64,000 bases of DNA, from the NCBI GenBank assembly GCA_011634665.1, contig WAEK01000029.1:249001-313000 (forward strand), read 5' to 3'. The position numbers and the translations under genes are program-made. The DNA is from Mortierella sp. BCC40632 (lineage: Eukaryota > Mortierellomycota > Mortierellomycetes > Mortierellales > Mortierellaceae). Positions 12,081 to 22,677 of the stretch are shown here, in pieces; the first letter of the stretch is position 1; the number at the start of each line of letters is the position of its first letter. A model generated the notes under the pieces. It searched no databases. It saw only the letters and a program-made list of their open reading frames with translations, and was not told the origin of the DNA.

Positions 12081-13017
12081 ATGCATCTTACCCTGACCCT
12101 CCTTTCCACCGCGTCCCTGTTCTTGCTCAGCGCAAACAACGCCGACGCCTATGGTGTTCTTGGTAAACAGATCCTCTACTGCAGCCTTTTTTGTTCTTTT
12201 ATTCTCTGACTTGGCCCGATAGTATACTAAACGATTACCATACCATACCATATCTTTTCATTTTGGAACTACTTTCATACATGACGTGACAGGCCACACC
12301 TTGACTGGTCAAATCGCCCAGCAGTTTTTGACTCCCAAGACTGCCAGCGCTGTCAAGGAAATCCTGCCCGCTGATGATAATGGTCTTCTCTCCAGTGCCA
12401 CCCCATGGGCTGATAAGATCAAGTCCTTTGCTCAGTACAAGTAAGTCAAAGGAACCTCCCCCCCCCCTGTTCGCAGTCATTTGACTTGCACATCCGTTCT
12501 TTGAGCAAGCATCACTAACAACAAACGCGCTTCGTTTCCTGTTTCCAATCATTTTTTAAAAACAACTACAAAGGTGGGCTAATACTCATCACTATGTCAA
12601 CACCGAAGGCGATGACCCACCAGATCACTGCATGTTCGAGTACGTCTACGGCGGCCAAGACGTTGTCAATGGTATCTTCAACATGACGGCAACCATGAAG
12701 CAGTTCCAGGTCACACCCCCAACCAACAATGCTCAGCTCAGTGTTCGTCGTGACGCTCTCCGGTTCTTTGCCCATTTCATTGGTGATATCCATCAGCCTC
12801 TTCACAACTCGATCAAGGACCGTGGTGGAAACGATGCTCCCATCAAGTGGGGTCGCTCCAAGAGCAACCTCCACTCCATGTGGGACACCTTGATCATCAC
12901 CGTAAGTTTTCTTGTCTTGACATTTGTTTTCTTTTGTCCTGTCCTGGGTACTTTCTCGAGAGTCCTAACATGATCCTGCATTGGATACACACACCCTCCT
13001 CTCCTCCTCTTCCTCTC

Positions 13018-13077
<60 letters not shown>

Positions 13078-13581
13078 ACTTTTGGTCTCAATAACCATAC
13101 AACAAATCATTGTTCAATCTTTCAGAAAGACGTCAAAGACAACTTTAACAATGATCCTCAGGCCTACTTGGACGATGTCATTGACATGGCCAGGACCTAC
13201 TGGCCTGATGCTGCTACCTGGACCGATTGTGACCCTGCCGAGAACCAGGGTGAGAACCCTTGGTTCAACACCACCAAGACGCTCAAGACTGTCTGCCCTC
13301 TTCAATGGGCATCCGTCATGAACGCCCTTGACTGCTCTCATGTCTGGCCCGACTATAGTCCTACGCTCGACTACTCGGGTGCTTATTTCCAGAGAATGAC
13401 AGGTCCCGAGACCGAGTATTTGACCCGCAAGTTGTTGGCCATGAGCGGTGTCCGTATGGCTGCCATCTTGAACGAGATCTATGACTCGAATGCTCCTTCA
13501 AACCCTCTCTTGGCAAAAAGAAGTATGATCAAGTTGCCTCCAAAGTACCGTGAGCTGTTGAAGAGGGCATTGAACCACTAA
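12081..13581 (+). pseudogene. Secreted S1/P1-type zinc nuclease, apparent 1-nt frameshift in signal peptide
   Basis: Exons 12081-12163, 12293-12440, 12574-12901 and 13126-13581. The product belongs to the S1/P1 nuclease / phospholipase C fold family: trinuclear-zinc enzymes that hydrolyse single-stranded DNA, RNA and 3'-nucleotides outside the cell. Visible zinc-ligand motifs are GH (LGH at the exon 1/2 junction), ATPWAD, THHYVN, FIGDIHQPLH and NLHSMWD. The ATG at 12081 opens a hydrophobic signal peptide (MHLTLTLLSTASLF), but the frame then leads to a stop at the donor. The frame that continues into the mature protein (ending ANNADA, then YGVLGH) is offset by one base at the TTT of 12120-12122. 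Corrected, it would be about 337 residues, normal for the family. The mature N-terminus would be Tyr rather than the usual Trp. Either a sequencing error or a recently broken gene; everything downstream is intact, so error or very recent loss is likelier. AATAAA signals lie at 13696-13705. Confidence 0.85.
13011..13080. repeat. (CT)n(CA)n compound microsatellite in intron 3 of the nuclease gene
   Basis: Pyrimidine-rich CT repeat running directly into a CA repeat, ending about 45 nt before the acceptor at 13124-13125. It may act as an extended polypyrimidine tract. Confidence 0.95.
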
Positions 13582-13695
13582 AATAGGATCGCGGTGGGCT
13601 GGTTTCCCACTTGTCGAAAAAAAAAAATCTCACAGGGCCACAAGTGCATGTATCGTCCCCTCCCTTTCTCTTCCTTTCTCTCATCAAACAAAGTA

Positions 13696-13705
13696 AATAA
13701 ATAAA
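13696..13705 (+). terminator. Overlapping AATAAA polyadenylation signals of the nuclease gene
   Basis: Two overlapping AATAAA hexamers about 115 bp after the stop codon, in the 208-bp gap to the convergent LMBRD2-like gene. Confidence 0.5.
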
Positions 13706-13789
13706 GGAATCAAAGGTGTAGTTTACAATGATATGTGCGTGTTTTTTATATATTCTTTGTTTTTTTCTTTTCTCTCTCTCTTTCTCTCT

Positions 13790-16700
13790 CTAGTCATCGT
13801 CATCAAAAATGTTGATTAACGGACTACCATGTCGGCTTCCAGGGTTCGCCCTCGAGGAGGAATCATTTGCACGTTGATTCCCTAGATTCGGTGCTCCAAA
13901 GACTCGACTATTCGGCCTCGAATTCCTGCCAGAAGCACCATTCAACACCGGCGATGTGGCTCGTCCCTGAGGGCTTTGTGTCCTCGATGGGGAGTTGCTA
14001 CGAGAAGGTCGAGAATTCGATGGGACGGAAAGTAGACTATCTCGATCCCGATCGTCTTGTCCTTGGAAAGAAGACCTTGAAAACGTGGGAGACTGCTGTT
14101 GGACGGAGGCAAACATCAGCGCCGGCCCAGATCGAGACGATGCTGCTGTTGCCGCTGCTGAAGCATACCGGTTGGGAAATGGACGACCCATATTTCCTCT
14201 CGGAGGCTGGTCTTGACTTGTGCTCTCCATACTGGACCGCGCGCCATCGCTATCCAAATCAGGGTTCGAGGGTTCATCTAAAGAAATAGCTTGCTTGGGC
14301 TTGACCAATTTCTGCCAGAATGATTTGAGCCCTACTGACGCCGAGGATGGAGCACTCTCCTGTTGTCTGGATGGTCTCAGAGGGGTGCGACTTGATGGCC
14401 CTCCACGTCCAGGTCCATCAAAGGAGCTTCTTCCTGCAGCAGACGCTCCCCCATAGTAATCAGCTTCACGACGGCCCAGTCCACCCACTTCATCCTCATC
14501 CTCGTCATCCTCTTCCGAGGGATCGTCATAATACGAATCATGGTATGAGCGCTGATTGGATCCGTTGGGGTGGGGACGAAGATCTCTCCATGCACTTGTA
14601 CTTGACCCTTCTCCAAGCATTCCTCGAGTCATTGCATCTCCTCTATTCCTGTTCCTGTTTTTGTTTTTGTTCTTGTTGGAGTTGTAATTCTATAGAGTAT
14701 CATACACGTTAGTCTCAAAGAATATTTGCTAGATGCATTTGTCTCTTAGACATCAAAGGTCGCAGGATCTTACTTCAAATGCTGCTCCACGTCTTGAAGT
14801 AAAGTCCCGATTTAGGCCCTGTCGTTCAGGCATAAGACGTCTCTCTTCATCTCTTCGGGCTACAGGTTTTTTTTTTTTTTTTTTTTTTTTTTCCAAAGGG
14901 GAATGGCACAAAAAAAAGGGGGGAGGGAGGGAGGGAGGGAGAGAAAGTCCAATGTCCATTAGTTTCTTTTGGTCATTCATTCCATACAAAAGCTCAGACG
15001 ACCAACCGGTGTGATCCAACTGACGTACCATCCTTGAGCACCTGTTGACCTTCTTCAAGGTCGCCACCAATTCCACCTTCATCATCATCATTGTCGAAAA
15101 AGTTATCCGAAATACTGCAAACTGCAAACATCCTGGCAAAGACATTGAACAAGGTGATCAAAGTGGGGACCAAGATCACGTAGGGCATGTAGTAGTTGAA
15201 CTCGCCCAAGAAAGGAACCATGTCAATCTTTCCCATGTACTGTTTGACGATGAATCAGAAAAAATAAGAGTGATGCCAACAATTAACCAAAGGTTGTTAG
15301 TAAGAGACCTTTTCGACAATAGTAAATAAAATGCGATCAGTCCTTTGTAGTATTTACCCGAGCAAACTCTGTGCTATCATCTTTGCCCACTGCTGAGATC
15401 GTGAGGTAATTGTAGACCAAGGGAAAGGTGAGACGACAGAGATACGATCCAAAGAAAAGTAGCGAAGGTTCATCTGTATGATGGTTTGGTACGAGGACAT
15501 AGTTGCTCAACAGTTTCATCTTTAAGAGAGTGGTGTAGGCACAAGTGCACATGTACAGCATGGTGATAAAGCTGATAGCCTACAAAGATGGTAGTATGGT
15601 CCAACATTATGTTAGTACTTGCTCGATAGAGTCAGAGGGAGAGGAAGAGATGAGCAAAGCAATCGGCAAAGGTGTAATTACTTCAATGGCACCATAAGAG
15701 ATGCGATCACTCGCCACTTGAACCAACAATCCAATGACGCTCAGAATGGGGTTGACATGGTTATACGTTGTCTCGGACCAGACGATCACCAGAGACATGA
15801 TGGCGCAGATCACAGATAAGCACCGTAGTAGAACTGGTCGCAATTTCAAGTGCCATAACCACTCAAATGACAGCCTCCACTCCTTTTTCTTTGAAGTCAG
15901 CGGACGTAATGTCGATCGAAACTTTCTGTGGTACATATCATCCGTGAAAGAGGGGTGGGGGATGACGATTAGTTAGGTCGAGTCATTATTTTTTTTTTTC
16001 TCTCTCTGCCCCTCTTTGCATATCAGACTCGTGATTGATAATTATAGCTCTGGGCGGATGCTCTCCTTACTTTTCCGGGTTGTCTGCATTTTCCTGAATA
16101 TCCTGCGCCAAGAATCCATTTCTCAGAAGATCGTGCCAGATTCTATAGTAAAGATAGATAGATAGACCGGTCAATATTGGCAAAGGTCCTTGTACACCAT
16201 TTCTTTTTATATCCTTGTATCCACGAGAAAACACCCCTGAAATGAATCTCAACTTACGCATTCCATCGATCGTTCATGCGCAGAGCTCTCTTGATCCGCG
16301 CATTCAGATCGGCCAAATACTTTTCCGTAATAATCGCTGGAACAACGTTATCCATGGTCTGTTTCCGTCCATTGTTTGCATTGGATCCAGCTGCATTTCT
16401 CAATAAGCCCAAAGTTGGTCCCGCAGTACTTCCAAAGTCTCTCTGGCTCTGCGATGTTGGGATCGGGGATCCGGTTCTGCTCGACTCGAATTGAACTCCT
16501 CGGACAACTGGAAAGTCCTCCACCATCTGATCCACGAACGGGCGAAGAGGATCTGAGAGCTGCACTTTATGGCAGACAACAGAGAGTTCCTAGAAAAGAT
16601 GAATGTCTCAAGTCAACATGTCTGGCACAAGAAAAAGAAGAAAAAAAGAAAAAAAAGAAAAAAAAAGAAAAAAAAAAACGAATAGTAAAACGCCGCAGCA

Positions 16701-17224
16701 TAGCATTATTTCATTTACCTTTGCAACATTGAGCACTTCATCTTCTGTGTCCTGGCGTTTGTCCTTGATAACACTGGCCTTGAAACTGATCCTCCGCAGC
16801 TCTCGTGCATTGTCGCCCTTATGCCATAGCCGTCGGGGGACATCGACCATGCCGTAGCCCATAAAGATCACGACAAGAACCAGACCCCAGCTGTTGCTCA
16901 AGGCCATCACGTACGCCCTCAGATTGCTAGTCCCCTTCGAATATGACACGTAGACAAGTCCCAGAAGGGCAATCGAGCCAACGATGAGCTGATAAATGAT
17001 GTTGTATCGGATGGCGCCACGCAATCTCTTCATGACAGTGAACTCGCCCGCCTGCGTGTATGCCTGCAGCAATGGGATAAGCACCCTAGAGAGCGGAAAA
17101 AGAAAAAGAAGAAAGAAAAACAACAACAATAACGACAGCAAGATCAGAACAGGAGTACAAACAGAAACATGGTAGAAAAAAGATGTGTCTGTGCCATGAT
17201 GCGCAGAGAAATGCGGGGTGTTTG

Positions 17225-17261
<37 letters not shown>

Positions 17262-17404
17262 ATTTTCTCTGCCAAGCACAAGAGGGCTTGTCCACGGAGT
17301 TGCTGTTGATGTTGCTGTTGTTAGCTATCATCCTGCACCCTGCGTCATCCGAGAGAGAAGGGAGCCACGCCCATGTCCGCACCACAACATTGGCCACGCG
17401 CGCC

Positions 17405-17436
<32 letters not shown>

Positions 17437-18170
17437 CCTCGAGGGATGTTTTGATGGGGGACTCAGGCTTGGAAGAAGGATAGGTGGGCAGGGGGGGAAG
17501 GAGAAAAAAGGGCCTTCTCTTCTTTGCCCTTTGTCTCTCGGATCTTTCAAAACAGGGACAAAAGGAAGGAAGGATGAAAGGAAGGAAGGAAGGAAGGATG
17601 GACAAGTTCTAACAGGGGCTGGACTCGAGTGAAGCGGGGGGAGTGGGGAGTCGAGTTGGGGATGGAAAGGAGAGCGAAAGAAACATCGTAAGCCATTTTT
17701 TTTTTCCTAGAGCCTCTTACTTACCATGTCAGTGCGAAACTGCACCAGTATATCGTCCTCCATGCCGCGACCAAGAACTCGCTCGAGACATAGAGCAAAG
17801 GTTCCTTGCATTCCTGGTCCTTTGTACAGGTGCGGAAGAGAGTCTACCAAGGATAGAGGATGAATACGGATTAGTGGCATGGAGACGGTGGGGCTGGTCG
17901 GAAATGAGGTCATCGAAATCTGCATTGAATGCAACCACGACGCGAAGAAAGGGGAAGCTGCTGCAAGCGGGCCTGCTGCTCTCTTTGTTGTATGTTTACC
18001 GATGACAGATCCAGCGGGACGAGGACGACGATGGAAAAGGGAAAGAACCAGCTGGTGAATGCGATGAAGCTCACATACCATGCATGCTGAGCTCGGTTGC
18101 CAAAGTTGTGGAGCAGCGCCGCCACAACGGTCACCATGGCAAGGGTGCCGGCCACCAACAGGAGGGCCAT
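13790..18170 (-). CDS. LMBR1 domain-containing membrane protein (LMBRD2-like)
   Basis: Ten exons: 18170-18000, 17843-17725, 17085-16719, 16589-16258, 16142-16071, 15925-15682, 15579-15358, 15239-15029, 14859-14774 and 14689-13790. All join in frame to 907 residues. Residues 1-22 and 33-53 are hydrophobic helices, followed by the VPLDLSS motif. Exon 2 supplies the WRTIYWCSFALTW segment, and later exons give further membrane helices (YNIIYQLIVGSIALLGLVYV, VMALSNSWGLVLVVIFMGYG, PYVILVPTLITLFNVF). The order matches the LMBR1/LMBD family of multi-pass proteins; LMBRD2 relatives are linked to receptor signalling in animals, but no fungal role is known to me. The last exon encodes a 300-residue, Ser/Arg/Asp-rich, probably disordered cytosolic tail, longer than in animal homologues, ending in DDDD. 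Intron 8 (14860-15028) has a 26-nt A tract, in transcript sense, right before its acceptor. Confidence 0.9.
17406..17435. repeat. Poly(A) tract, 30 nt, in LMBRD2-like intron 2
   Basis: Long A run (T run in transcript sense) inside the 639-nt intron between exons 2 and 3, which also holds a CT repeat at about 17229-17256 and GGAA repeats near 17570-17600. Confidence 0.95.
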
Positions 18171-19383
18171 TGGCGTGACAGCGTGCGGGGTATATAGAGA
18201 GTAGGGAGAGAGGATGCGATCGCTGCTCGAGGCAAGCTGCTCCGGAGCTGCTGTAGAGCTGAGGCTATAGAGAGAAGAGAGAGAGAGAGTATATGTGTGT
18301 GTATGGGATGGGATGAGTGGGATGGGATAGGAGGAGATCGGAATGAGAGATGAGTTGATGCTAGATGCTGGGAAAGAAAAAGAGTGATGTGGGCGAATGC
18401 AGGCAGGCAGGGAGGTAGGCTCGGCGCAGGGGATCCAGCTCGTGTGAAGCGGTCGATGCTGGGTCGTGCGGAGGTCGAAGAGAGAGAAGAGAGAGAGAGA
18501 GAGCAGGAGCGAGACAGAGACAACAGAGAGGAGAAAATAAAGAAGAGAGAGAAAGAGCGCCGTCTCTTCTTTCCTTCTCCCTTCTCCCTTCTCTCAGCGG
18601 TCCTTCCTGGGCAATGTGTTGCACAGGGGCTTCCTTCTCTTTCTCGCTCTCTCTATCCCCCAAGCCCTTGGCTGAGGTGGGTAGAGAGATCATCCAGCTA
18701 GACCATGACTCTCTGCTGTCGTCCTAATACGCCTGGCTTCGCTTCTTTTTAGAGTCGTTACCGTCCCTGCTTTCGTGTCTATTTGTCGGAACAAGGCGGA
18801 TCTGGTTCGATCCATTTGTACCTCCAGGGTGTGCAATCCGAGCGCACTAGCGCTCCACTTGGTCTGTTTGTGCCTAGTGCTACTCGTTTCAGTTTGCTGA
18901 TACCCTGCTACAATCCATAATAACTTTTCAGAGACTAGCTTGAAAGTATCCATGTTACTGGAGATGCCAGCCCCTACGTTTTCTTATTTTCTTTTTTTCT
19001 TCATTGGGCAGTGTACCCATGACCTGGCCACAGTACGTATTTTCGTCATGTCCATGGAGACTTTGATACACAAGGCACCATGAGCGATCCATTTGCCACG
19101 CGGGCCAAATTACGGAGGCGTTTCCAGGAGAGGCTTTCTTGGATTTTAATCAATGCCTTCGATGCAGTCAGAAATAAAAACAAAAAAGGGTCTTTAATTC
19201 GCCATTGTTATTGTTATTGTTTTTATTGTTTTTATTGTTGTTGCTGACTTCACCTCGCAATTCGAGTCTACAACGATGGCAACAATACCAACACTTTCTT
19301 TCCGTTACGGAGAAATTGTTGCTCGATGGTGGAACACTAGATTGTAAGGAGGAAGAACAAAAAAAGGGGAGGGAGGGGGACGA
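18171..19383. other. Upstream region of LMBRD2-like gene, no gene seen
   Basis: About 1.2 kb. It includes purine-rich DNA, a TATATA at 18191-18196 (too close to the ATG at 18170 to be sure of its role), and two short perfect inverted repeats: 18798-18813 (5-bp stem) and 18840-18855 (GAGCGC stem, 4-nt loop). I considered a tRNA here and rejected it. Confidence 0.5.
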
Positions 19384-19812
19384 CTATTTTCCGACGCTGG
19401 TGGATAGAGAAGTATCAATGTCTGGAATTCGAGTTGCGGCGGGGATCGTGAGGTGGTGCTCAATGTCCTGCAGATTCATTCTAGGCGTCCAACCAAACTT
19501 GAGTGCCCTGGATGTTACCCGGATATATAGGTTGAGCACTTCAAACGGAGTGATATGAAAGTGCTGGCTGATGACCGACCAAGCAACTCGATTATGTCGC
19601 ATCTCGGAAAGGAATGTGTGTTCCTTGGAAAGACCATGAAAACTGTAGAGCGGCGAGACCGGTGTCACCGCAGCTCTCTCCTCCGGGTCCTTGAGAGTAC
19701 TCTGTGCAGCGACTACGGTTGTGTAGGTCGCAACGGAACCGAAAGCAGTCCTGCAGACATGTCTTGTAAGCAAAGATGAGGTGGCCAGAGGAGCAACGAT
19801 GGCAGACAACAT
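19384..19812 (-). CDS. Hypothetical 142-aa protein, possibly mitochondrial
   Basis: Single open frame of 142 codons, not recognised. The first ~35 residues contain Arg, Ser, Thr and Ala and no acidic residue (LLTRHVCRTAFGSVATYTTV), resembling a mitochondrial presequence. The middle holds a helical-looking segment (MRHNRVAWSVISQHFHITPF, then EVLNLYIRV) and a polar C-terminus. It has no low-complexity bias, unlike the spurious frames nearby, and begins about 136 bp downstream of the chitinase stop on the same strand. An intron at either end cannot be excluded. The call rests on composition and length only. Confidence 0.5.
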   Translation of the reverse strand: MLSAIVAPLATSSLLTRHVCRTAFGSVATYTTVVAAQSTLKDPEERAAVTPVSPLYSFHGLSKEHTFLSEMRHNRVAWSVISQHFHITPFEVLNLYIRVTSRALKFGWTPRMNLQDIEHHLTIPAATRIPDIDTSLSTSVGK

Positions 19813-19948
19813 TGGATGAGAAATGGCAGTGATTCAAAGGGGTCGAATGAGGAGAGAAATGGAATTTAAATGATCTTGACAAAGGTTTATATTTGGATCA
19901 TCTGTATCGTTCACTTCAGAGGGAACTCTATCTGCGTAGCATAATCTT

Positions 19949-21697
19949 TCACCCACGGATCTCCTGCAGCACATTAAGCAACTCAAAGTCTCTTGTGTCC
20001 TGGTTGATCGCCCACAGCATCACGCCTCCCAACTGTTTCTCTTTCGCATAGCGGACCTTGAGCTTCAAGCTCTCCTGGTCGTCATAGCTGATAAACTGTC
20101 TCGTCTCCGAATTGAACAGCCAGGGTGTCTGTGAGTCTGGATCAAACCGACGGACCCATGGGGCTTGCGCATTGCCTTGCGCATCTAGGATGCCTTGTTC
20201 ACGGAGGTTCCGGAACTTCCATACGCCCGAGTATGAAATGGCCTTCTCGCAGGGGTCTGTCCAAAGATCGTCGTTCAAGTCGCCACGAGGCACGCGCTTC
20301 TCGAATGGCACCGCCATGTTCTGAGCCCGTGTCATATCTCGCTTGGTGATCAATGATCGGCCATAGAATGGAACACCCATATTGATCTGGCCTGCTGGGA
20401 ACCCGGCGTTGATCCAAGCCTGTGCTCCACCTTCGTATGAAAGCTGGCCTGGGCTTGAGAATGGCGCGTTGGCGCCTGTAACTGAACCCCAAGATCCGTT
20501 AATGTCGTAAGCCATCACATTAATATGGTTAACCACCTTGGCAAACTCGCTCACGTCGGTCATGACACCGTTGGGGCCATCAAAAGGCATGATCCGTGTT
20601 GCAAGAGAGATCTGAAGACGATCACCTCCAGGAAGCTCGTCCATGGCAGACCGAAGACCCTTGAGCAGCTTTAAAAAGTTCTTGGCATCATTCTTTTCAT
20701 CAACTGCATTACAGATGCTTCCAACACGACCTGGATACTCCCTACATTCCCCGCCAAAAGACACCAAGATAGTGTAAGAGACATGTACAAACACATACAT
20801 AGCAAATAGCAATATGTCTCAAAGAGAATCGCTTCACTCTAGTCGCCGATCCTACCAGTCAATATCGATGCCCGAGAGATCATAGTCCTTGACCAACCGG
20901 ATAGCACCGTCAATAAACGTTTGACGACCCTTCCTTGTCGCAGCAAGCTGGCTGAAATACTGAGACCCTGTCCAGCCTCCGATCGACATCAGCACCTTGA
21001 CATTTTTCTCTTTTGCCAGCCGGACGATCCTGTTCAAAAGATAACCCGTCTCGAACACAGGTGTGAAATCAGGTCGCACAATCGCGAATGCGTAGTTGAT
21101 ATGGGTCACCTTGTCAAACGGGATTGCCTCTGGAGGCATCGCGCCTGCCGTCCAGTCTGTCCAGTATGCAACAACCATGTTCTTGTCCGCCGATGGATAG
21201 TTATTCGGCTTGGTGTTTTTGGGTACCTCTTGGGGTGATGTAGGCAACTGAGGCTGCTCCTGAGGCACCTCAGGCTTTTGGTGGTGTTCATCCACCTCGT
21301 GTTCGGATTCAGGGACTGGAGGTGCTGCTACTGGAGGTCGTGACTCTTCTACAAAACGCAATCCACATGTTGTTTAGTTGCTTTCGCTCCAGTGGCCAAA
21401 AAAAAAAAAAAAAAAAAAAAAAAAAGACACTTTTGCGTGAGAGAGGATGTCAAAAAGCTCACCTTTGTCATGGTGTTGATGACTGTGGTCGACATATTGG
21501 ATAGCTGGGATAGCGGCCGGGTGCTGGTGATGATGGTGACCACGCTGTTTATTTTCATGGGGGTGGTGTCGCTTTTTGTGGGCTTTGATTTCCGCCTTCA
21601 GATATCCATGGGGTGCATCCTCGGTCGCGTCTCCTAAGGTTGCTAGACTAAGGGTAAGTGCAATAGAGAGAATGCACACAGCAGAGGGGATCCTCAT
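19949..21697 (-). CDS. Secreted GH18 chitinase with His-rich N-terminal linker
   Basis: Three exons, 21697-21463, 21348-20856 and 20741-19949, giving 506 residues. A signal peptide of about 24 residues (hydrophobic ILSIALTLSLATLG) is followed by a His-rich segment (RHHPHENKQRGHHHHQHP), then an acidic/Pro-rich linker to about residue 120. The GH18 barrel starts at MVVAYWTDW and contains MSIGGW and the catalytic motif SGIDIDWEYP, with the proton-donor Glu at about residue 244. It also has the HINVMAYD motif and the C-terminal GGVMLWAINQD. The enzyme would hydrolyse chitin by the substrate-assisted retaining mechanism, in wall remodelling or nutrition. The first Asp of the usual DGxDxDxE motif is Ser here, while both inner Asp and the Glu are intact. 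Intron 2 splits the Trp codon just before the catalytic Glu. Two Cys (ICNAV, DPCEK) may form a disulphide. Confidence 0.93.
21398..21425. repeat. Poly(A) tract, 28 nt, in chitinase intron 1
   Basis: A run on the plus strand, therefore a T run in transcript sense, about 50 nt before the intron 1 acceptor (21349-21350). It could serve as a polypyrimidine tract. Confidence 0.95.
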
Positions 21698-22677
21698 ATT
21701 GAAGTAGGTGCACGAGTGGCGGGTATAAAGCGGAGAGAGTAGCTTTCCGGGGTAGTCGGAGGGAGTAGGGCACGACAGAGAATGAACAAAAAGGAGAAGA
21801 AAAGAAGTGCAGAGAAGAGATGCGTTTTCTATGCCTGTTCGAATTGGAGTTTCTCTTACCCACCCTCTCCCCTAATTGCTGTTAGTTGAGATCACGACCA
21901 GAATCGGCCACGCATTTTCGAGGGGAAACAGCAGACGGACACGAGTTGCGAGGGCTCACTTCGTCCTCTTCCGATCCTGTGTATAGAGTCACGAACACTG
22001 CTGCTGCACGAAGAAAAAGAGTGCTGTGAGAAAGAGAAAGAGGAGGAGAGAAAGAGGAAGAGAAGGAAAAGTGTTATGGGTCTGCAAACAAGCACGAGAC
22101 ATGGCTCCCGGAGTGATTTTTCTAGAAGATGCATAGCATTGGTCTCTGTCAACAGATGGCTCTCTAGAGGAAACGCGAGATAATTCTTGATTCCTGATTC
22201 CAACATCAGAGGCCCTTCGGGCGACCATTGTCTACCAGGCATACTCTATCGTGGTAGCATTCGGCATGGTAGAATGCGCGAGCTTGTGTTCTCTCTCTCT
22301 CTCTCTCTCTTCTCTTCTCTACTCACTCCATTCATGCCGCAAACACTACACTTTCATTCATTTCTTCGAGGTGATTACTCTGGTATTCTTTATTTCAGGG
22401 TCAAGTCCTCGCATATGCATCGAGCTCAAAAGACTCACCAAAAGAATTCGGATGGATCCCAGTTACAACACTATTGCTCTTACAACATCCGTACCGTTTG
22501 ATGCCTTGCATATCGTTAGACCAGTAACGTATTCTTCTTGCGCGAGTTTATCTCAAAGATATAGCCGGGAGAGGGCAGCGAGCGCCACTACAGTTAGACT
22601 ATACCGAGCTCATCCAAAAATACGGGTATCAAGGACTATCCCGGGGTTTTCCTTCGTTTTATTAACAGCTAACAGTA
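21698..22677. other. Intergenic region between chitinase start and AAR2 stop
   Basis: About 980 bp with no supportable gene. It is the upstream region of the chitinase gene. It contains TATAAAG at about 21726 on the plus strand and a CT repeat near 22285-22310; open frames are short and biased. Confidence 0.5.

Noticed and set aside
18731..18900. Possible tRNA gene suggested by GGTTCGATCC
   Set aside because: On either strand the T-arm does not pair around a TTCRA loop, no consistent A box or acceptor stem forms, and no plausible anticodon stem is present.
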